A DNA stretch of 64,000 bases, from contig NZ_JACHFA010000002.1 in the NCBI RefSeq assembly GCF_014201705.1, positions 222,674 through 286,673 of the forward strand, in the 5' to 3' direction. Each line of letters opens with the position of its first letter. Within the stretch, counting starts at the first letter, position 1. The notes below the pieces were generated by a model. That model saw only the letters and a program-made list of their open reading frames with translations, made no database searches and was not told the origin of the DNA. The stretch is from Borreliella spielmanii. GTDB taxonomy: Bacteria > Spirochaetota > Spirochaetia > Borreliales > Borreliaceae. Below, piece after piece: positions 37,084 through 45,391 of this stretch. The translations under genes were made by a program, and so were the position numbers.

Positions 37084-38071
37084 TGAGCCTTTGTATTTGT
37101 TTTTATTGGTAATTTTCCCTTTAATAATTTATTTTAATCATTTTTTTAAAAATAGGGGAGGTAAGATAAAGTTTCCGATATCGCTTTATGGCAATTTTAA
37201 CTCTTTAAAACTTAAAGACTATATATTAAATTTGTTGTATTTTTTTACTTATTCTTTTTTATATTTAGCTGCAATGGTTATGGTGTTTGCTTTAGCAGGG
37301 CCTTCGGTTTCAAAAAAAAAGATGATACATCTTAGTGCTGGTGCTGACATTGTTATTGTTCTTGACATATCCCCTAGTATGGGAGCTGTTGAGTTTTCTT
37401 CTAAGAATAGACTTGAGTTTTCAAAAGAATTGATTAAACGCTTTATTTCTCAACGTGAGAATGATAATATTGGTTTGGTAGCTTTTGCAAAAGATGCCTC
37501 AATAGTAGTGCCTATAACAACAGATAGGGATTTTTTTAATAAAAAGTTAGATGATATTTATATTATGGATCTTGGAAATGGATCTGCTTTAGGGTTGGGT
37601 ATTTCTATTGCGTTATCTCATTTAAAGCATTCTGAAGCTCTTAAAAGATCAATAGTAGTTTTAACAGATGGGGTTGTTAATTCAGATGAGATTTATAAAG
37701 ATCAAGTGATTAATCTTGCTCAGGGTTTAAATGTTAAGATTTATTCTATTGGTATTGGAAGTTCTGAGGAATTTGGTGTTGAGTTTAAATTAAGATCTGG
37801 TAAATTTTATCAAGGAAGTCTAAGAGAGGTTTATGATCCTAGTATGCTTGTTGAGATTTCAAATAAAACAGGGGGACTTTTTTATTCGGTTAATGATGAT
37901 TTTTCTTTTCAATTTGCAATTCAAGATTTTTCAAAAAAGGAAAATTTGGAGAGAAAAATTAAAATAGCTGTAGACAATAAAGATATTTATAAAGAATTTT
38001 TAATTTTAGCGTTTTGTTTATTGCTTATTTATTTTATTTTTTCAAAAATTTTCTTAAAAGAGATATTATGA
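37070..38071 (+). CDS. BatA-like VWA-domain membrane protein
   Basis: A 333-residue protein with two N-terminal membrane segments (about 7-25 and 56-78), a VWA domain (about 92-285) and a C-terminal membrane segment (near 308-330). The MIDAS motif DISPSMG (around 97-103) and the later TDGVVNS are intact, so metal-dependent ligand binding is likely. I chose ATG 37070, with AGAGG five bases upstream, over an in-frame TTG at 37046. The last codon overlaps the start of the second VWA gene (ATGA). Confidence 0.88.
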   Translation: MLTFNEPLYLFLLVIFPLIIYFNHFFKNRGGKIKFPISLYGNFNSLKLKDYILNLLYFFTYSFLYLAAMVMVFALAGPSVSKKKMIHLSAGADIVIVLDISPSMGAVEFSSKNRLEFSKELIKRFISQRENDNIGLVAFAKDASIVVPITTDRDFFNKKLDDIYIMDLGNGSALGLGISIALSHLKHSEALKRSIVVLTDGVVNSDEIYKDQVINLAQGLNVKIYSIGIGSSEEFGVEFKLRSGKFYQGSLREVYDPSMLVEISNKTGGLFYSVNDDFSFQFAIQDFSKKENLERKIKIAVDNKDIYKEFLILAFCLLLIYFIFSKIFLKEIL

Positions 38072-39054
38072 GTATAAATAATTACAGTGCTTTATACTTT
38101 TTTTTAATTTTAATTTGGATTGTTTTTGTGTGTATGCTTGATTTTAGACGAAATATTCCGTTTTTTAAAACACTAAGCTTTATGTATGGAGACAAATCTT
38201 ATATTCAAAATTACTACATTAAAAAAGTTCTCATGATAATGTTTTTTATTTTTAGCTTGATTTTTTTAATTTTATCCATCTTGGATATTTCTTGGGGACA
38301 AAGAGCTGTTGAGGATGAGAGAAGTAAATTAAGAATTTCTTTTATTTTTGATATTTCTCGTAGTATGTTAAGTGTAGATGAAGGTAAAATTATCAATAGG
38401 CTTGAGAGTGCTAAAAATATGATTAGTTTAATCTTAAGCAATTTTGAGAATGCAGAATATTCTCTTACCATTTTTAAAGGCAAGTCTTTGTTAGTTTTAC
38501 CTTTTTCTAAGGATAAAAACAGTTTAAACAAAATGTTAAATTATATAGAGCCTGATTTAATAAGCTCTCCTGGGAGCTTTTTAGGAGATGCTGTTTTTAG
38601 TGTAATCTCTAGTGTACAGGATGACTCTTATTATAATTTTTTAGTTATTTTAACAGATGGTGATGATTGGGGAGAAAATAATTATTATAGGTTTTCTAAA
38701 TTTGTCAATAATTTAAAGTTGGAAAGTTTTGTAGTTGGGATTGGAGGGAATAATCCCGTTTTATTTAATCAAAACTCAAGTATTAAAGATAAAAATGGCA
38801 ATCTTGTTAAAACCGTGATAAATGAAGAAAATTTACTTCTTCTTGCCGCTTCTCTTAAAGGATCATATTATAACTTGTATTTAAAAGGGATTAACTTTGT
38901 TGTCAATGATATAAGAAATGGTATAATAAGAAAAACGTCAAATGATATTGTACTTGTTGATGTATCAAGGTATAAAATTTTTTTGGTTATTTCATTGTTG
39001 TTTATTTTTATGTATTTATTTGTCAGGATGATAAAGTGGGACGAAACTTTTTAG
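38068..39054 (+). CDS. BatB-like VWA-domain membrane protein
   Basis: A second VWA protein of 328 residues, with membrane segments near 8-26, 56-76 and at the C-terminus (around 303-322). The MIDAS motif is DISRSMLS (about 97-104), followed by ILTDGDDWGENN. The real start is ATG 38068 overlapping the previous stop; an upstream in-frame ATG at 38014 lies inside the first VWA gene. The paired VWA proteins presumably form a membrane complex acted on by the MoxR ATPase (inference). Confidence 0.87.
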   Translation: MSINNYSALYFFLILIWIVFVCMLDFRRNIPFFKTLSFMYGDKSYIQNYYIKKVLMIMFFIFSLIFLILSILDISWGQRAVEDERSKLRISFIFDISRSMLSVDEGKIINRLESAKNMISLILSNFENAEYSLTIFKGKSLLVLPFSKDKNSLNKMLNYIEPDLISSPGSFLGDAVFSVISSVQDDSYYNFLVILTDGDDWGENNYYRFSKFVNNLKLESFVVGIGGNNPVLFNQNSSIKDKNGNLVKTVINEENLLLLAASLKGSYYNLYLKGINFVVNDIRNGIIRKTSNDIVLVDVSRYKIFLVISLLFIFMYLFVRMIKWDETF

Positions 39055-39623
39055 CAGTTTTATATGCTTGCTTTTTGTGTTTAGGTTTTTTGTCTTGTTC
39101 AAATGTTAAGTCCATGTCTTTAATGGCTATTGGCAATTATGAATATGTTAGAGGAAATTATCAAAATGCAATTTCAAATTATTACAATCTTGTAGAGGAT
39201 AAAAAATATTCTGCTTGGGGATATTACAATCTTGGTATTGTATACTATTCTTTAGGCGAGTACGAAAGTTCTCTTAGAATATTCTCTTATGCAAAGAAAA
39301 CCAATGATATTTTTTTAAATTTTAGTGTAAATTATAATGAAGGGATAATATACTATAATCAAGGCCTCTATCATAAGGCCGAGATGGCTTTTAAGGAGGC
39401 TTTAAAAATTAATCCTAACAGTTATAATGCTAAATATAATCTTGAACTTGCAATAATAAAAAAACGAACAGTGCGCGATAGTTTGAATTCTTTAAGCGTA
39501 GAAAAAAGTAAAAATTTTGTTGAAAGCAATGAAAATTTTTTAAGGTATATTGAAAATCTTGAGAGGGTTGTATGGTTGAGAAAAATAGACGAGAGCCTAG
39601 TTATTCCAAAAGAAGATTGGTAA
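39036..39623 (+). CDS. BatC-like TPR lipoprotein
   Basis: GTG start at 39036 within the previous gene. Residues 1-21 form a signal peptide ending in the lipobox-like FLSC, so the 195-residue protein is probably lipidated. At least three TPR units follow from about 35 to 135 (YEYVRGNYQNAISNYYNLV, AWGYYNLGIVYYSLGEYESS, EGIIYYNQGLYHKAEMAFKEALKINP). The last 45 residues are charged. Position and content match BatC. It overlaps the next gene by 52 bp. Confidence 0.85.
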   Translation: MGRNFLAVLYACFLCLGFLSCSNVKSMSLMAIGNYEYVRGNYQNAISNYYNLVEDKKYSAWGYYNLGIVYYSLGEYESSLRIFSYAKKTNDIFLNFSVNYNEGIIYYNQGLYHKAEMAFKEALKINPNSYNAKYNLELAIIKKRTVRDSLNSLSVEKSKNFVESNENFLRYIENLERVVWLRKIDESLVIPKEDW

Positions 39624-41620
39624 TATTTTTTATTTATTTTTTTTCAATCGCAAGACTTTATTCGCTTACGGGTATTGATTTTGTTAAAAATATTAAGGTT
39701 TTAAGGGGCGATAAATTTATTCAGATTGTAAGGCTTAATAATCCTTTGCAAGATATTGATGTAAGTTTGCTAAAAGTTGAGATAAATAAAGAGGTTCAAT
39801 CCAATTCTAATATTTTGTCAATATCTAGGACAACCGATAATAATTTTTCTTTTATTGAAATTAAAGTTGAATATCTTTTTGAGAGTCTAGGATTTATTAA
39901 AATTCCCCCATTAAAAGTAATTTATAAAGGTGATTTTTATTTATCCTCAGAGGTTGAAGTTAGTGTGCTAAGATCTGATGAGATGAATTCTTTTGGTCTA
40001 CCAGTTGATTTATATTGGGATCTTGATAAAACAGAGGTTTATGAATATCAAAGCATTGGTCTTATTTTGCGTTCAAATTGGCTTTCAGACAGCAATTCTA
40101 ATGAAATGTCTGGATTTTTACCTGCTATTAAGGATGCAATGATTGAAAAGATGCCTATATTTGGGGACATTAAATATAGAACTTTTCATGATAAAGAGAT
40201 TTTAGATGTGCCTTTTTATAACTTTGTTTTAACTCCGCTTAAGGGTTCAAAAAATGTTTTGATTCCCAGTTTTTCTTTTAATATTGATTCTGGCCTTGTT
40301 AGGGAAACGCCCGAGCTTTTGCTAAAAGTCAAACCGATTCCCAAAGAAGTTAAATCTCTAGCGGTAGGGGCTTTTAGAATTGATTATGAGACTCCAACTT
40401 ATTTGACAATTGATCAAGATATATTTACTATTTTAATAAAAATTACAGGTCAAGGAAATTTTCCACATTTTTACTTCCCAGAGATTGAAACTTATAACTC
40501 TAAAATTCTCAATAAAAAGAAAACTTATAGTTTTAAACCTTCTAAAAGTGGTTACAAGGGCAGTATTTCTCAAATTTATACAGTTAAGCCGGGCACTAAA
40601 GGTAGTGTATTTTTAAATATTGGTGATTTTAATTATTTGAATCCCGATAATGGGACAGTTTATACTCTTAAAGGAAAAAAATTGAAGTACGAATATTCAG
40701 GAGAGTTTAATAATATAAACAAAATACAAAATAATGTAGATTCTGATTTTAAACTTTTATCTTATGCTGATATTTTGAATTACAAAAATAAAACTTTTTT
40801 ATTTTTTATTCCATATTGTTATCTACTTTTGATTCCAGGATTTTTGTTATCTTTAGCTATTTTAATTAACTATAAAAAATTTTTTGCAGCATCAAGTTTT
40901 GGGCTTGTTATTTTAATATTGGCTGTTGGCATTAGTTTAAATGCTGTAAATGATAGTTTATTGTCAGAAAAGAATATAAATGATTTGATTGAAAATTATA
41001 ATGCTAAAAATTATGATGCAGCACTTATCAAGATTGATAATATTCTTAAGAAATATCCAAATTATTCAGGGCTTTGGTTAAATAGAGCTCTTGTGTTAAA
41101 TAAAATGGATAGAGATTTTGATGCTATTTATTCAGCTTATAAGGCATTTTTGGCTTCTCCAAATAATGAAACCCCATATAAGGTTATTGATTTGATTGAA
41201 GCTAAAAATGGAGTTACAGATAGTATTCGCAACAATAGTTTTATTTTTTCTAATATTTTTTTTATTATTAGCTTATTTTTAATAAATTTTTTAGTTGTAT
41301 CTATTGCTTATAGATTTTTGGCAAAAAATTTAAAAAAAATAATTATATTTTTACTTTTTTCTGCGGTTTGTTTTACTATATTTGAAACATATTATTTTTA
41401 TTCTGAGCAACAATCCGAGGTGGGAATAATTAAGGGTGATTTAGTCTCCCTTTATAAAGTTCCTGACAACTTTTCAAGAAGTTGGAGATTTTTAAAAGGA
41501 AATGCAAGTGTTTATATTCTTGATAGCAAAGATGATTTTGTTCTTATTGAAACAAGTTACGGACTTCAAGGTTGGGTTCACAAGAATTTTGTTGTATCTC
41601 TAAGAGATAATTTGATCTAA
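39572..41620 (+). CDS. BatD-BatE fusion-like membrane protein (oxygen-tolerance domain, TPR, SH3)
   Basis: This 682-residue protein starts at ATG 39572 with GAGAGG upstream. It has a signal segment (about 14-31), a long extracytoplasmic BatD-type beta-rich region (about 35-385), membrane segments near 410-430 and 437-456, two TPR-like units (about 470-550; NAKNYDAALIKIDNILKKYPNYSGLWLNRA), two more membrane segments (about 555-610) and a C-terminal SH3-like domain (about 620-678, ending GLQGWVHKNFV). In many bacteria the BatD part and the TPR/SH3 BatE part are separate genes. Here they are one continuous frame. Confidence 0.83.
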   Translation: MVEKNRREPSYSKRRLVIFFIYFFSIARLYSLTGIDFVKNIKVLRGDKFIQIVRLNNPLQDIDVSLLKVEINKEVQSNSNILSISRTTDNNFSFIEIKVEYLFESLGFIKIPPLKVIYKGDFYLSSEVEVSVLRSDEMNSFGLPVDLYWDLDKTEVYEYQSIGLILRSNWLSDSNSNEMSGFLPAIKDAMIEKMPIFGDIKYRTFHDKEILDVPFYNFVLTPLKGSKNVLIPSFSFNIDSGLVRETPELLLKVKPIPKEVKSLAVGAFRIDYETPTYLTIDQDIFTILIKITGQGNFPHFYFPEIETYNSKILNKKKTYSFKPSKSGYKGSISQIYTVKPGTKGSVFLNIGDFNYLNPDNGTVYTLKGKKLKYEYSGEFNNINKIQNNVDSDFKLLSYADILNYKNKTFLFFIPYCYLLLIPGFLLSLAILINYKKFFAASSFGLVILILAVGISLNAVNDSLLSEKNINDLIENYNAKNYDAALIKIDNILKKYPNYSGLWLNRALVLNKMDRDFDAIYSAYKAFLASPNNETPYKVIDLIEAKNGVTDSIRNNSFIFSNIFFIISLFLINFLVVSIAYRFLAKNLKKIIIFLLFSAVCFTIFETYYFYSEQQSEVGIIKGDLVSLYKVPDNFSRSWRFLKGNASVYILDSKDDFVLIETSYGLQGWVHKNFVVSLRDNLI

Positions 41621-41667
41621 GAGTAAATGTTTACAATGCTTGAAAATTTTTTAAAAAGGTTTTAATT

Positions 41668-41889
41668 TTATTTTTCCCTGTATACTATTCTACCTTTTGT
41701 AAGATCATAAGGAGAAAGTTCAACTTTTACTTTATCACCAGGAACTATTTTTATGAAATGTTTTCGCATTTTTCCAGATAAATGGGCAAGCACAATGTGT
41801 TTATTTTTAAGTTCTACTCTAAACATGGTATTAGGAAGGGATTCTTTTACAACTCCTTCAGTTTCAATAGCTTCTTCTTTAATATTCAA
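41668..41889 (-). CDS. infA: Translation initiation factor IF-1
   Basis: The 73-residue OB-fold factor that occupies the ribosomal A site during initiation. [60 protein letters not shown] are diagnostic of IF-1. The start is TTG at 41889, with GGAGG five bases upstream. It is a single gene, convergent with the Bat operon and divergent from dksA, and has its own promoter at 41922-41950. Confidence 0.97.
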   Translation of the reverse strand: MNIKEEAIETEGVVKESLPNTMFRVELKNKHIVLAHLSGKMRKHFIKIVPGDKVKVELSPYDLTKGRIVYREK

Positions 41890-41921
41890 GACAACCTCCG
41901 AATTTTTCTCTAATAGGATAA

Positions 41922-41950
41922 ATTTTACATGATTAAAGATATCATTTCAA
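41922..41950 (-). promoter_or_regulatory. Sigma-70-type promoter for infA
   Basis: On the minus strand TTGAAA (41950-41945), 17-bp spacer, TAAAAT (41927-41922). It predicts a transcript start about 25 bases before the TTG start codon of infA. Confidence 0.6.
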
Positions 41951-41984
41951 TTATTCTTTTTAAGAATAAAAGCATTATTGTTTA

Positions 41985-42013
41985 TTTACATTATAAGAAA
42001 TTGTGTATATAAT
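41985..42013 (+). promoter_or_regulatory. Sigma-70-type promoter for dksA
   Basis: TTTACA (41985-41990), 17-bp spacer and a consensus TATAAT (42008-42013). The transcript would start near 42020, about 35 bases before the dksA ATG. The -10 is the centre of an inverted repeat (42003-42018). Confidence 0.65.
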
Positions 42014-42018
42014 TACAC
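42003..42018. repeat. Operator-like inverted repeat around the dksA -10 box
   Basis: GTGTATATAATTACAC: the arms GTGTA and TACAC are exact reverse complements flanking the TATAAT hexamer. A bound protein would directly block the promoter. No regulator is known to me for this site. Confidence 0.5.
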
Positions 42019-42054
42019 GAAGTTTTTTAAAAATGTAATTTATAGGGAGGTATC

Positions 42055-42432
42055 ATGCAAAAAGCTAGTTTTGAGCATGAATTTATTGAAGAGATAAAAA
42101 AATTTCTTTCAGCCGAAAAAAAAGAGATATTGGATTCTATTAAGTCTGTAGAGAATAGCAAAAAGGAAATAATTAATAACGATATGTATCCAAAAGACGT
42201 TGTTGATATTGCTTTTGATAATATGGATGGAAATAATCTTGAAGCTTTAGGTTTTGTTGAAAAGAGAAAGTTAAATTTAATAAATCAGGCTCTTTATAGA
42301 ATTTCTCAAAATTCTTATGGTAAGTGCTTGGCTTGTGAAAAAGAGATTGCTAGAGAGAGACTTTTAGCAATTCCTTATGCCTTTTTATGTATTAGCTGTC
42401 AGACAAAAAAAGAAAAAAAGAGCAAAAGATGA
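42055..42432 (+). CDS. dksA: RNA polymerase-binding transcription factor DksA
   Basis: DksA binds the secondary channel of RNA polymerase and acts with (p)ppGpp. The 125-residue protein has an N-terminal coiled coil (about 5-75) and a C-terminal four-cysteine zinc finger, CLACEKEIARERLLAIPYAFLC-ISC type with Cys at about 93, 96, 114 and 117. A strong Shine-Dalgarno AGGGAGG sits four bases before the ATG. It is monocistronic and ends 11 bp from the convergent OmpA-domain gene. It links functionally to rsh at 15440-17443. Confidence 0.94.
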   Translation: MQKASFEHEFIEEIKKFLSAEKKEILDSIKSVENSKKEIINNDMYPKDVVDIAFDNMDGNNLEALGFVEKRKLNLINQALYRISQNSYGKCLACEKEIARERLLAIPYAFLCISCQTKKEKKSKR

Positions 42433-42443
42433 TACATCTTAAG

Positions 42444-43613
42444 TTAGTTATTTAATATTGTAATTTCTACTCGTCTATTTTTAGCCTTTAATGGGGACGA
42501 TTTGGGATATTTTGGTTTTTGAGATCCCCATCCTTTAAATAGTATTTGGTCTTTGTTTTTTACTTTCATTTTAATCAAATAATTTCCAATTGCACGGGCT
42601 CTTTTTTCAGAGAGCTCGTACATCTCTTCTTCTAATCCAAATTGTTCAGTATGTCCTTCTATTAGGATGTTATTTTTTTTAAATTTTTCAAGAAGTTTAG
42701 CTATAAGGTCAAGTTTTTTATATTCTTTTTGTACTATTTGGAATGAGTTGGGATAAAATTCAATATCTAAGCTTAGATTGATGCCTTTATTATTTTTTTC
42801 AACACTAATAGCTTTTATTTTTTTTTCTTGAATGTAATTTTCAACTTCAGTTTCAATTAAATTATCATTTGGAAGCTCAATTGAAATTACTCTGCCAAGA
42901 GAGTTTCCAATTATTTTAAAATGTTGAGTGTTGTGCTGCTTTATTTCAAACGTATATTCATCATTATATTTATATGTATTACCAATTTCATTGTCAAAAT
43001 AAATTTTTTGATCTACTTTTTGATAGAAAGAGATGTTTTTAATATTATATTGTGATTCATAATTAGAAAGAATTATATGGTAATGTTTGCCGTTGTACTC
43101 TTCTTTGCCTTTATACTCGTAGTTGACATTAAATTTTACAATAAAGTCTTTTATGCTTTTTTCTATTTTTGATGCTTCTATATATTCTTCTGCAGGATAT
43201 GTCCATTTTTCATTTATTTTAATAGGTGTTTTTGGAAATCTTGGAATACCCCTAACAGAGGGTCGTTTTTGATTTGCTCCTATTATATATTCTCCTTGTT
43301 TATTTACACTGAAGGTTTCTTCAAGCTCTTCATTTAGCAGGTAAGGTTCATTAATATTTTCTCTTTTTAGGATTCTAAAAAAAGCTTTAATGTTTGCAAA
43401 TTTTTCTTTTGTATCTTTTATTTCACTTGAAATTTGAATATTGGTTGTAGAACTTGAATTATAATGGCCGTTGAAATATATTTTTTGATTATCTGTACCC
43501 TCTAATCTAAACTTTGCGCCTTTAATGTATTTAAATTCAAGGATTTCAGAAGACAAAGCTAAGTTTTTAGTTAAAAAAAATAGCAACAATAGTATGGTTG
43601 CTTTGGCACTCAT
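42444..43613 (-). CDS. Exported OmpA-domain protein
   Basis: A 389-residue protein with a cleavable signal peptide (hydrophobic 6-20, probable site near SSE). The middle (about 25-250) is beta-rich without a family I recognise. The C-terminal domain (about 265-387) is a peptidoglycan-binding OmpA-like module: ILIEGHTEQFGLEEE, LSEKRARAIGNYLIK, and GWGSQKPK with NRRVEITIL at the end. The Asp and Arg residues used to hold peptidoglycan are visible in part (R in NRRVEI). It probably tethers the cell wall in the periplasm, resembling a treponemal Tp50-type protein. Confidence 0.85.
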   Translation of the reverse strand: MSAKATILLLLFFLTKNLALSSEILEFKYIKGAKFRLEGTDNQKIYFNGHYNSSSTTNIQISSEIKDTKEKFANIKAFFRILKRENINEPYLLNEELEETFSVNKQGEYIIGANQKRPSVRGIPRFPKTPIKINEKWTYPAEEYIEASKIEKSIKDFIVKFNVNYEYKGKEEYNGKHYHIILSNYESQYNIKNISFYQKVDQKIYFDNEIGNTYKYNDEYTFEIKQHNTQHFKIIGNSLGRVISIELPNDNLIETEVENYIQEKKIKAISVEKNNKGINLSLDIEFYPNSFQIVQKEYKKLDLIAKLLEKFKKNNILIEGHTEQFGLEEEMYELSEKRARAIGNYLIKMKVKNKDQILFKGWGSQKPKYPKSSPLKAKNRRVEITILNN

Positions 43614-43696
43614 TAATAGATTTTATCATAAAAGTATTTAATTTTAAATTTTTCTTGAAAATGCTATTTAATATTTTGTTCTGGTCTGATATTTAT

Positions 43697-43702
43697 TATA
43701 AT
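43697..43702 (+). promoter_or_regulatory. Probable -10 box for malQ
   Basis: TATAAT lies 50 bp before the malQ ATG in the 139-bp divergent gap. The best -35-like sequence, TTGTTC (43676-43681), is 15 bp away, which is short. The rest of the gap is featureless AT-rich sequence. Confidence 0.35.
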
Positions 43703-43752
43703 TTATAACACAGTGGGTAATTATTTAAATTGTTAATTAATAGAGGTTTTAT

Positions 43753-45273
43753 ATGAAATATGAAAAAATGAGAATTAATTTAAATTTAAAAAGAAAAAGT
43801 GGTATTTTGCTTAACATAAGTTCTTTACCATCTAAATACGGTATTGGAGATTTGGGTAAAGGGGCTTATAAATTTATAGATTTTTTATTTGCCTCTTCTC
43901 AAAGTTATTGGCAAATGTTTGCTTATTCCCCTATTGATTTTACAAGATCTCCCCCTTATTCAATTTTTTCGGCTTTTGCTGGTAATGTTTATTATATTGA
44001 TCTAGAAGTTCTTGATAAATTTATAGATTCGGATTTAAATTCTTTAAAGGAAAATGAAACTAGGTATTCTGATTTAAAAAAAATAAGTTTAAAAGATAAA
44101 TTTCTTAAAGAAGCTGCTTTGAATTTTATTAATAGAGCTTCGGTTGATGAGGTTAGAAGCTTTGAAAAATTTAAGAAAAAGTCTTCTTATTGGCTTTTAG
44201 ATTTTGCAAGTTTTGTTGCATTTAAAGAATATTTTTTTAAAGAGTCAAAAGGTGCTTTTAACGTTCTTTTTGATAGAGGAATTCTTAAAAGAAATGAAAA
44301 AGATTTATTTAAATTGAGAAATATTCTCTCGAAAGAGATTAAGATTCAAGAGGTGTTGCAGTATTTCTTTTTTTCACAGTTTCAAGCTTTAAAGCGCTAT
44401 GCAAATGGTAAAGGAATTGAGCTAATTATGAACGTACCTCTTTTTATGGCGTATGATTCTGCTGATGTTTGGGCGCATCAAAAATATTTTAAGTTGAGAT
44501 TTGATGCAAGTAAAGATAAGGTTGCAGGAATTTCTCCAGATTATTTTTTAGAGCAAGAGCAAGCTTGGGATAGTCCAGCTTATAGCTGGAATGTTTTAAA
44601 GAAAGTTAATTATGAATGGTGGGTAAAAAGGATTGGGGTTTTAAAAAAATATGTAGATGTAATTAAAATTGATCATTTTAGAGGTTTTGTTTCTACTTGG
44701 GAAGTTAGTGCTGGTGAGACTTATGCTTTTAATGGGTTGTGGGTAAAGTCACCAGGGCGAGATTTTTTTAATTTTATTTTAAATGAGATTAAAGATTTAA
44801 AAATTTGGGTTGAAGATTTTAAAAATGATCTTGAAGATGTTTCAAGGTTAAGAGATTTTTTTAATTTTCCGGGAATGAGAATAATGAAGCTTGCTTTTGA
44901 TTTTGATTCTGGCAATCAGAATCTTCCTCATAATTATATTAAAAATTGTATAGTTTACACAGGAATTAATGATAATGATACAATATTAGAATTTATTAAC
45001 TCTTTAGATGATTTGCATAAAAAGTATATTTTTGATTATTTAAATACAAATGAAAATTTTGTTGTTTGGGATATGATAAGAAGCGCTATGAGCAGTGTTT
45101 CTGACAATGTAATAATACCAATGCAAGATTATATTAATTTAGGAGATGAATTTAGTGCAAATATTCCAAAAAGTACTTTAGGTAATTGGATTTTTAGGTT
45201 ATTAGAAAGTGATTTAGATACTACTTTGAGTAAAAATATAAGTTTTATTACAAGGCTTTACGGCAGGGCTTAA
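43753..45273 (+). CDS. malQ: 4-alpha-glucanotransferase (amylomaltase, GH77) with altered invariant residues
   Basis: Transfers alpha-1,4-glucan segments between maltodextrins. The 506-residue TIM-barrel protein keeps the catalytic triad: nucleophile Asp in IDHFRGF (D307), acid/base Glu in WVEDF (E354) and Asp in NDNDT (D407). Residues invariant elsewhere are changed: Lys instead of Arg two positions before the nucleophile (K305) and Asn instead of His in the GTHDN block (GINDN, N406). The B. burgdorferi enzyme has been described as having only the triad conserved, and this protein matches. ATG 43753 follows a weak GAGG-type element. No other glycogen or maltodextrin gene is in the window. 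Confidence 0.92.
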   Translation: MKYEKMRINLNLKRKSGILLNISSLPSKYGIGDLGKGAYKFIDFLFASSQSYWQMFAYSPIDFTRSPPYSIFSAFAGNVYYIDLEVLDKFIDSDLNSLKENETRYSDLKKISLKDKFLKEAALNFINRASVDEVRSFEKFKKKSSYWLLDFASFVAFKEYFFKESKGAFNVLFDRGILKRNEKDLFKLRNILSKEIKIQEVLQYFFFSQFQALKRYANGKGIELIMNVPLFMAYDSADVWAHQKYFKLRFDASKDKVAGISPDYFLEQEQAWDSPAYSWNVLKKVNYEWWVKRIGVLKKYVDVIKIDHFRGFVSTWEVSAGETYAFNGLWVKSPGRDFFNFILNEIKDLKIWVEDFKNDLEDVSRLRDFFNFPGMRIMKLAFDFDSGNQNLPHNYIKNCIVYTGINDNDTILEFINSLDDLHKKYIFDYLNTNENFVVWDMIRSAMSSVSDNVIIPMQDYINLGDEFSANIPKSTLGNWIFRLLESDLDTTLSKNISFITRLYGRA

Positions 45274-45391
45274 TATTTTTAAGAAGAAATTTGTTATAAT
45301 GCTCTAATTTTTTTAAATTTAAATGAGATCCAATTGATTAAATAAAATCATTGTTATTTAATATTTTTTGATTTGCAAGTATCATGTATTA

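Noticed and set aside
38562..38583. AAGCTC-TCCTGG-GAGCTT followed by T residues inside the second VWA gene
   Set aside because: Looks like a short intrinsic terminator, but it has only a 6-bp stem and lies in the middle of a coupled operon.
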